Origin: Romboutsia hominis
GTDB taxonomy: Bacteria > Bacillota > Clostridia > Peptostreptococcales > Peptostreptococcaceae
Length of the DNA: 64,000 nucleotides
Direction of reading: 5' to 3'
NCBI RefSeq assembly: GCF_900002575.1
Contig: NZ_LN650648.1
Coordinates: 62,001 to 126,000 of the forward strand
The notes below the pieces were generated by a model. That model saw nothing but the letters and a program-made list of their open reading frames with translations. It made no database searches and was not told the DNA's origin. Positions 56,896 through 64,000 of the stretch are shown here, one piece after another; the stretch's first letter is position 1, and each line of letters begins with the position of its first letter. The translations under genes were made by a program, and so were the position numbers.

Positions 56896-59800
56896 GTGAG
56901 CAAAGATTTCGCACATCTTCATGTTCACACGGAGTATAGTTTACTTGATGGTTTTTCAAGAGTAAAGAAGCTTGTGAGTAAAGCAAAAGAATTGAATATG
57001 AGTTCTATTGCCATAACAGACCATGGTTGTATGTTTGGAGTAATAGATTTTTATAAAACAGCTAAAAAAGAAGGAATAAAACCTATAATAGGTTGTGAGG
57101 TATATACAGCACCTCGTAGATTAAGAGATAAAGACCCTAATTATGATAAAAATCAAGGACATTTAGTTTTATTAGCAAAGGATATGGAAGGATATCAAAA
57201 TCTTATAAAACTAGTATCTACTTCTTATGTAGAAGGATTTTATTATAAACCAAGAATAGATATGGATGAACTTAGAAAATATAGTAAGGGAATTATAGCT
57301 TTATCAGCATGTTTAGCAGGAGATATAGCACAATCTCTTATGGATAGAAATTATGAAAAAGCAAAAAAATACGCTTTAGAATATGAAAGTATATTTGGAA
57401 AGGGTAATTATTATTTAGAAATACAAGACCAAAACATAGAAGAGCAAAGGTCTGTAAATGAAGAAATAATAAAACTTTCAAGAGAAACAGGTATACCATT
57501 AGTTGCTACAAATGATGTACATTATGTTAATAAAGAAGATGCAAAGATTCATGATGCACTTATGTGTATTCAGATGGGTAAAACTTTAAACGATCCAAAT
57601 AGAATGAGGTTTGGTAGTGATGAATTTTATCTAAAATCAAGAGAAGAAATGGAAAGGGTATTTCCAGACGTCATAGAGGCATTAGATAATACTGTAAAGA
57701 TAGCAGAACAATGTAATGTAGAATTTGACTTCAATACAATACATTTACCACAATATGAAGTTCCTAAAGGTTATACACCAGATAGCTATCTTAGAGAACT
57801 TTGCTTTAAGGGATTAGAAGAAAGATATGGTACCCCAAGTCAAGAAGTTATAGATAGACTTAATTATGAATTAAGTGTCATTGAAAAAATGGGATACGTA
57901 GAGTATTTCTTAATCACATGGGATTTTATAAATTTCTCTAAAGAAAATAATATAATGGTAGGTCCAGGTAGAGGTAGTGCGGCAGGTTCTATTGTTGCAT
58001 ATACCCTTAAAATAACAGATATAGACCCTATAAAATACTCACTGTTATTTGAAAGATTTTTAAATCCAGAGCGTGTATCCATGCCCGATATAGATATTGA
58101 CTTCTGTTATGAAAGAAGAGAAGAAGTTATAGATTATGTAAAAAGAAAATATGGTGAAGATCACGTTGCACAGATAATAACTTTTGGAACAATGGGAGCT
58201 AAAGCTGCTATAAGAGATGTTGGTAGAGTTTTAGATGTACCATATAACAAAGTAGACAAAATAGCAAAAGAAATTCCATTTGCTTTAGGGATGACAATAG
58301 ATAAAGCTCTAGAAACCAATCCAAATCTAAGAGCATTATATGAACAAGATAAAGAAACAAAAGAAATCATAGATATATCAAAGCAAATAGAGGGAATGCT
58401 TAGACATGCATCTACCCATGCAGCAGGTGTAGTTATATCTAAAAATCCAGTAGATGAATATGTACCACTATATAAACACCAAGATGCTATAACAACTCAA
58501 TTTACTATGACTACATTAGAAGAGCTTGGTCTTTTAAAGATGGATTTCTTAGGACTGAGAACTTTAACTGTAATAAGAGATGCACTTGAATTGATAGAAA
58601 AAAATCATGGTGTAAAAATAGACTTTTCTAAAATGGATTATGATGATAAAAAAGTATATGAACTTTTATCATCAGGTAATACGCTAGGTGTATTCCAATT
58701 AGAAAGTGCTGGGATGAGAAGTTTCATGAAACAATTAAGACCTGATAATTTCGAGGATATAGTGGCAGGAATATCTTTATACAGACCGGGTCCAATGGAT
58801 TCTATACCTACTTATATAGAAAACAAGAATAATCCAGATAAAGTTAAATACCTACATGAGTCTTTAAGACCTATAATGGATGTTACCTATGGATGTTTAG
58901 TATATCAAGAGCAGGTTATGCAGGTTGTTAGAGATTTAGGTGGATATACTTATGGCCGTAGTGACTTAGTTAGAAGAGCTATGGGTAAAAAGAAGATGGA
59001 TGTAATGGAAGAAGAAAGAAGATACTTTGTCCATGGTAAAGAAGATGAAGACGGAAATATAGAAATAGCTGGGTGTGTAAGGAATGGTGTTCCAGAAGAA
59101 ATAGCTGAAAAAATATTTGATGATATGATAGACTTTGCAAAATATGCTTTTAATAAATCGCATGCTGCTGCATATGGTGTATTATCATATGAAACAGCCT
59201 ACTTAAAAGCACACTATCCAGTAGAATTTATGGCAGCTTTAATAACAAGTGTAATGGGTAATACTGATAAAGTTGTTGAATATATAAGAGAATGTAACGC
59301 ATTAGGAATTGAAATATTAAGGCCAGATATAAATAGTAGTTTTTCTAAATTCTCAGTTGAGGGAACTAACATAAGATTTGGACTAGCAGCTGTCAAAAAT
59401 GTCGGTGTGAATATTATAAATAATATAATAAGAGAAAGAGAAGCTAATGGCAGATTTACAGATATATCAGATCTTCTAAAAAGATTAGATTCAAAAGATA
59501 TAAACAAAAGGGTTATAGAGAGTTTAATAAAGTGTGGGGCTTTTGATGAAATATCTGAAAATAGAGCAAGTCTAATGGCAGGGTATGAAGGCTTAATCGA
59601 TAGTGTCTCTATGGACAGAAAGAAAAATCTTCAAGGTCAAATATCTTTATTTGATGCATTTGGATCTCAAGGCGAGTCTACTCAATTACAAGAAGTTAGT
59701 AAGTTACCAAGTTTAAAAGAATATGAGGAAAGAGAAAAGCTAAACTTAGAAAAAGAAGTCCTAGGAATGTATGTAAGTGGACACCCTCTTTCACAATTTG

Positions 59801-60444
59801 AAGAAGAAATAAGTAGAAGAACTTCTATTGATAATGGAAAACTAAATGCTTTAAAAGACGATGTTGAAAATTATTTAGCACTAGATGAAAAAGAAGTTAT
59901 AATGGGTGGTATGGTAGTTAATAAAATAATAAAAACTACAAAAAGAAATGATATTATGGCATTTATAGAACTTGAGGATTTGTATGGAACAATAGAAATA
60001 ATAGTATTTCCTCAATTACTGCAAAAATACAATCATATACTAAATGAAGATAATATTATATATGTAAAAGGTACTCTAAGTATAAAAGAGGATGAAAATG
60101 CAAAACTTATAGCTAGAGAGATAAAAGATATAAGTGACACTTCTAAGTTTGAAGAGTCTAGATATAAAAATAGAGTAGATAATAATCAAAGACAAAGATC
60201 ACAGGTAGGTAACAATTCTAAACTTGGTTTATACCTAAAGGTAGATAGTCATAAAAATCAAGATATTATAAACCGTATAGGTGATGTATTTAAAAATCAC
60301 TTAGGAAAAGAAAATGTATTTTTATATGCAGAAGATACAAAACAATTATACAAGTGGAATGGTCTAAGTGTAGATATATGTGAAGAGTTGATGTATAGCT
60401 TAGAAAAAATACTACCTAAGAGTTGTATCAAGATAAAGAAATAA
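56896..60444 (+). CDS. dnaE: DNA polymerase III subunit alpha, DnaE type
   Basis: Replicative polymerase subunit (1182 aa). N-terminal PHP domain (FAHLHVHTEYSLLDGFSRVK, ITDHGCMFG, PIIGCEVY), polymerase core with GPGRGSAAGSIVAY and the catalytic aspartates in MPDIDIDFCYERR near residue 398, HAAGVVISK, tandem helix-hairpin-helix near residues 830-880, and an OB-fold near 1000-1060 (EKEVIMGGMVVNKIIKTTKR). No exonuclease insertion, so this is DnaE and not PolC. GTG start 6-7 bases after AGGAGGTGG. Probably monocistronic, or read into pfkA through a 295-base gap. Confidence 0.97.
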   Translation: MSKDFAHLHVHTEYSLLDGFSRVKKLVSKAKELNMSSIAITDHGCMFGVIDFYKTAKKEGIKPIIGCEVYTAPRRLRDKDPNYDKNQGHLVLLAKDMEGYQNLIKLVSTSYVEGFYYKPRIDMDELRKYSKGIIALSACLAGDIAQSLMDRNYEKAKKYALEYESIFGKGNYYLEIQDQNIEEQRSVNEEIIKLSRETGIPLVATNDVHYVNKEDAKIHDALMCIQMGKTLNDPNRMRFGSDEFYLKSREEMERVFPDVIEALDNTVKIAEQCNVEFDFNTIHLPQYEVPKGYTPDSYLRELCFKGLEERYGTPSQEVIDRLNYELSVIEKMGYVEYFLITWDFINFSKENNIMVGPGRGSAAGSIVAYTLKITDIDPIKYSLLFERFLNPERVSMPDIDIDFCYERREEVIDYVKRKYGEDHVAQIITFGTMGAKAAIRDVGRVLDVPYNKVDKIAKEIPFALGMTIDKALETNPNLRALYEQDKETKEIIDISKQIEGMLRHASTHAAGVVISKNPVDEYVPLYKHQDAITTQFTMTTLEELGLLKMDFLGLRTLTVIRDALELIEKNHGVKIDFSKMDYDDKKVYELLSSGNTLGVFQLESAGMRSFMKQLRPDNFEDIVAGISLYRPGPMDSIPTYIENKNNPDKVKYLHESLRPIMDVTYGCLVYQEQVMQVVRDLGGYTYGRSDLVRRAMGKKKMDVMEEERRYFVHGKEDEDGNIEIAGCVRNGVPEEIAEKIFDDMIDFAKYAFNKSHAAAYGVLSYETAYLKAHYPVEFMAALITSVMGNTDKVVEYIRECNALGIEILRPDINSSFSKFSVEGTNIRFGLAAVKNVGVNIINNIIREREANGRFTDISDLLKRLDSKDINKRVIESLIKCGAFDEISENRASLMAGYEGLIDSVSMDRKKNLQGQISLFDAFGSQGESTQLQEVSKLPSLKEYEEREKLNLEKEVLGMYVSGHPLSQFEEEISRRTSIDNGKLNALKDDVENYLALDEKEVIMGGMVVNKIIKTTKRNDIMAFIELEDLYGTIEIIVFPQLLQKYNHILNEDNIIYVKGTLSIKEDENAKLIAREIKDISDTSKFEESRYKNRVDNNQRQRSQVGNNSKLGLYLKVDSHKNQDIINRIGDVFKNHLGKENVFLYAEDTKQLYKWNGLSVDICEELMYSLEKILPKSCIKIKK

Positions 60445-60619
60445 AGATAATAATGAAGTTTTATAATAAAACGTTAGATAAAATATTTTAATAAAGTACA
60501 TTTTAGGAGATTATATTTACTATAAAGTTAAAATAGGAATATAATTTCCTATGTACTATAAAGAATAAAAATAAAATAGAAGAATATTAATAATATTATT
60601 AAAAAAGTAATGTATATTA

Positions 60620-60628
60620 TGGTATAAT
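60620..60628 (+). promoter_or_regulatory. Extended -10 promoter of pfkA-pyk
   Basis: TGGTATAAT fits the extended -10. Transcription would begin near 60635, giving a leader of about 105 bases that contains the hairpin at 60688-60714. Confidence 0.55.
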
Positions 60629-60687
60629 ATCAGAAAAGAATATATTAGCATGTTTAATTTTTTTAACTTTGATGGGATAAAAAAAAG

Positions 60688-60714
60688 ATACAGGGACGAT
60701 TAATGTCCCTGTAT
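60688..60714 (+). promoter_or_regulatory. Hairpin or palindromic operator in the pfkA leader
   Basis: Perfect 10-bp inverted repeat ATACAGGGAC / GTCCCTGTAT with a seven-base loop, 13 bases before the pfkA ribosome site. No T-run follows, so it is not a terminator. It could be an mRNA stabiliser or a repressor site; unassigned. Confidence 0.6.
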
Positions 60715-60718
60715 GTAA

Positions 60719-61699
<981 letters not shown>

Positions 61700-61717
61700 T
61701 TTAGGAGGAGCATATAT

Positions 61718-63478
61718 ATGTTAAATAATATGAAGAGAACAAAAATAGTTTGTACATTAGGACCAGCATCAAGTACGGAAGAAGTATTAACACAACTTGT
61801 TGAGAGTGGGTTAAACGTTTGTAGATTTAACTTTTCTCATGGATCTCATGAAGAGCACAAAGAAAGATTTGATGTTGCTAAAGGGGTAAGAGAAAAATTA
61901 GGAAAGCCAGTAGCGCTTTTATTAGATACTAAGGGACCAGAAATAAGAACAGGAAACTTTGCTGACCCAGAAGTATTATTAGAAGAAGGGCAAACATTTA
62001 CTATAACGATGAAAGATGTTATAGGAACAAAAGAAATTTGTACAGTAAGTTACAAAGATTTAGCTAAAGATGTTGTTTCAGGAGATACTATACTAATAGA
62101 TGATGGATTAGTAGGACTTAGAGTTAAAGAAGTTAATGGAGATGATATCGTTTGTGTAGTTGAAAACTCTGGAGTAGTTAAAAATCACAAAGGTGTAAAT
62201 GTTCCGGGTGTTAAGATAAACTTACCAGCTATAACTGAAAAAGATGCAAGTGATATAGAATTTGGTATATCTCAAGGTATAGATTACATAGCAGCTTCAT
62301 TTGTAAGAAAAGCATCAGACGTATTAGCTATAAGAGAATTATTAGAAAAAAATAATGCTACAGATATACAAATAATATCTAAAATAGAAAATCAAGAAGG
62401 TGTAGATAATATAGATGAAATATTAAAAGTTTCTGATGGTATAATGGTTGCAAGAGGGGATCTTGGAGTTGAAATACCAACAGAAGATATACCTGTAGTT
62501 CAAAAGATGATAATAAGAAAATGTAACGAATTAGCTAAGCCAGTAATAACAGCTACTCAAATGCTTGATTCTATGATAAGAAATCCAAGACCAACAAGAG
62601 CAGAAGTTACAGATGTTGCAAATGCTATATACGATGGAACAGATGCTATAATGCTATCAGGAGAAACTGCTGCTGGTAAATATCCAGTTGAAGCTGTTAA
62701 GACTATGGCTACAATAGCTAAAAGAACTGAAGAAACATTAGATTACGATAACTTATTAAAGCAAAATACTAATAATAACTCAACAGTAACAGATGCAATA
62801 AGTCATGCTACTTGTACAACTGCAATAGATTTAAATGCATCAGCTATAATAACTTCTACATCTACAGGATACACTGCTAGAATGGTATCTAAATTTAGAC
62901 CTAAGTGTCCAATAATAGCTACTACTGATGATGAAAAAGTTATGAGAAGATTAGCTCTTACTTGGGGTGTATATAGTGTTAAAGCATCTAATGCTCATAA
63001 TACAGATGAAGTTATAGAAAACTCTATAGAAGCAGCTAAAAATGCTAAATACATAAACAATGGAGAATTAGTTGTTATAACAGCTGGAGTACCTGTTGGA
63101 GTAAGCGGAACTACTAACTTAATAAAAGTTCATGTTATAAGTGAAGAAATAGCAAATGGTATAGGTGTTGGAAGTAAGACTGCTGAAGGTAATGTACGTA
63201 TAGTTAGAAATGTAGGGGAATGTGTAGAGTTTAACGAAGGAGATATATTAGTTACAACTATGACTGATATAGAAATGAATCCATATATAGAAAAAGCAGG
63301 AGCTATAGTAACAGAAGAAGGCGGTATGACTTCACATGCAGCAATAGTTGGACTAAACTTAGATAAACCAGTTATAGTTTCAGCTAGAGATATATTAAGT
63401 ATAGTAAAAGATGGAGAGGTTATAACTGTTGATGCATCAAGAGGAGTAATATATAGAGGATCAAGTAGAGTTCTGTAG
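61718..63478 (+). CDS. pyk: Pyruvate kinase with C-terminal PEP-utilising domain
   Basis: 586 aa, about 110 longer than the E. coli type because of an added C-terminal domain. Core motifs: TKIVCTLGPASSTEEVLTQL, NVCRFNFSHGSHEEHKE, LDTKGPEIRTG, the active-site segment ISKIENQEGVDNIDEIL and MVARGDLGVEIP. The extra domain (about residues 480-586) resembles the phosphohistidine swivelling domain of PEP synthases and EI, with TEEGGMTSHAAIVGLNLDKP including the histidine. Such extensions are common in Bacillus and clostridial enzymes and are thought to affect regulation. SD GGAGGAG. Confidence 0.97.
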   Translation: MLNNMKRTKIVCTLGPASSTEEVLTQLVESGLNVCRFNFSHGSHEEHKERFDVAKGVREKLGKPVALLLDTKGPEIRTGNFADPEVLLEEGQTFTITMKDVIGTKEICTVSYKDLAKDVVSGDTILIDDGLVGLRVKEVNGDDIVCVVENSGVVKNHKGVNVPGVKINLPAITEKDASDIEFGISQGIDYIAASFVRKASDVLAIRELLEKNNATDIQIISKIENQEGVDNIDEILKVSDGIMVARGDLGVEIPTEDIPVVQKMIIRKCNELAKPVITATQMLDSMIRNPRPTRAEVTDVANAIYDGTDAIMLSGETAAGKYPVEAVKTMATIAKRTEETLDYDNLLKQNTNNNSTVTDAISHATCTTAIDLNASAIITSTSTGYTARMVSKFRPKCPIIATTDDEKVMRRLALTWGVYSVKASNAHNTDEVIENSIEAAKNAKYINNGELVVITAGVPVGVSGTTNLIKVHVISEEIANGIGVGSKTAEGNVRIVRNVGECVEFNEGDILVTTMTDIEMNPYIEKAGAIVTEEGGMTSHAAIVGLNLDKPVIVSARDILSIVKDGEVITVDASRGVIYRGSSRVL

Positions 63479-63577
63479 TAAAAAGAATTAAAAAATAATT
63501 TTAAATTTTCTAAAAACTTAAAAATAACAACTTTAAAATTCCTAAAGTCAGTTATACTATATTTTTGAGTTATATAT

Positions 63578-63618
63578 TAGCCACTAAGTTTAATAATTAA
63601 ACTTAGTGGCTATTTTTT
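63578..63618 (+). terminator. Terminator of pfkA-pyk
   Basis: Perfect 16-bp stem TAGCCACTAAGTTTAA / TTAAACTTAGTGGCTA, three-base loop and six T. Confidence 0.94.
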
Positions 63619-63702
63619 GTATTCATATTCTGTAACAAATTGATATGTAACAGTAATATGCACCTCATTTAAAGCATAACTATAAAAAAAGGGGGGATAC
63701 AA

Positions 63703-64000
63703 ATGTCAGAGAGTAGAGAGAATTGGGGTTCTAAGGTTGGCCTTATATTGGCTATGGCGGGTAATGCTGTTGGGCTAGGGAACTTCTGGAGATTTCCATA
63801 TGTAGCCGCTTCAAATGGTGGAGGAGCATTTATGATACCATACTTCTTCGCACTAATAGTTATAGGTATACCTATAATGTTAGTTGAATGGAGTATTGGA
63901 CGCCATGGAGGTAAATATGGGCATGGTACAATAGGTCCTATGATGTATTTACAGGCTAAGCAAGCAATGGCTCCGAAAAAAGCAATTATAGTTGGAGCTT
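63703..64000 (+). CDS. Neurotransmitter:sodium symporter family transporter, 3'-truncated by window edge
   Basis: The first 99 residues of an NSS (SLC6/LeuT-like) Na+-coupled amino-acid transporter. AAAGGGGGGAT precedes the ATG at 63703. The N-terminus reads [20 protein letters not shown], then [20 protein letters not shown], the TM1 unwound region that binds Na+ and substrate, followed by TM2 ([20 protein letters not shown]). The frame stays open to the last base. Bacterial members commonly carry aromatic or hydrophobic amino acids. Confidence 0.93.
   Translation, partial: MSESRENWGSKVGLILAMAGNAVGLGNFWRFPYVAASNGGGAFMIPYFFALIVIGIPIMLVEWSIGRHGGKYGHGTIGPMMYLQAKQAMAPKKAIIVGA

Noticed and set aside
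61718-63478. Extra C-terminal domain of pyruvate kinase as a possible novel fusion
   Set aside because: The PEP-utilising extension is well known in Firmicute pyruvate kinases.

Overview
This window comes from a low-GC, spore-forming, anaerobic Firmicute, most likely a member of the Peptostreptococcaceae (relatives of Clostridioides, Paraclostridium and Romboutsia). The evidence is the very AT-rich intergenic DNA, clostridial 16S/23S genes, an NADH-linked trimeric [FeFe] hydrogenase, a gerS-like germination lipoprotein next to alanine racemase (an arrangement known from C. difficile), and the uvrC-hprK ... murB-rapZ-yvcK-whiA-dnaE-pfkA-pyk order. I cannot fix the species. No prophage, insertion sequence or CRISPR array was seen.

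Layout. 1-3746: end of the F1 ATP synthase operon (atpA partial, atpG, atpD, a very short atpC) and its terminator. 3907-7245: acpS, a CBS-pair protein, gerS-like lipoprotein, alr and an NdoAI/NdoA (MazEF-type) pair. 7494-9285: transketolase split over two overlapping genes. 9590-14640: a small membrane protein, a Lon-like protease, 5-formyl-THF cyclo-ligase (reverse strand) and a CtpA-type protease. 14818-15200: two very small genes. 15396-26395: two tandem rRNA operons about 5.86 kb apart, separated by a MazG-like gene; the second carries a tRNA-Gly(TCC) between 23S and 5S. 26640-26712: an orphan terminator preceded by C-rich repeats, a possible small RNA. 27003-31829: uvrB-uvrA behind a LexA-type operator. 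32063-33592: YfcC-family carrier. 33771-40064: oligopeptide transporter oppBCDF (reverse), a DUF3899-like membrane protein and a divergent oppA. 40283-43034: uvrC-hprK. 43191-47400: hydrogenase hydC-hydB-hydA (reverse). 47780-51424: cardiolipin synthase and two divergent FocA/FNT channels. 51611-56704: murB, PHP phosphoesterase, rapZ, yvcK, Nudix, whiA. 56896-63478: dnaE, pfkA, pyk. 63703-64000: start of an NSS-family sodium symporter.

Most remarkable observation: the oppA gene at 38412-40064 encodes a substrate-binding lipoprotein whose two halves are in swapped order. After the signal peptide and linker comes the sequence that is normally the C-terminal half (ANKNARNAIAMAIDK ... GWGADYPDP ... 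GADYDYRYADVDK), and this runs directly into what is normally the N-terminal half (EKVLNIDISSDIPTMDPS ... WSNGDPVTAKDFEYSWKR ... FFLQVN), where the protein stops. No segment appears lost and the length is normal for the family, so it is a circular permutation with the breakpoint at the expected hinge between lobes. A near-identical 12-base motif sits at both new junctions.

Functionally the window joins energy metabolism (ATP synthase, glycolysis, pentose phosphate, H2 and formate handling), carbon control (HprK, YvcK, RapZ), DNA repair (UvrABC, DnaE), cell wall (Alr, MurB, cardiolipin) and peptide uptake, with translation capacity concentrated in the tandem rRNA operons.
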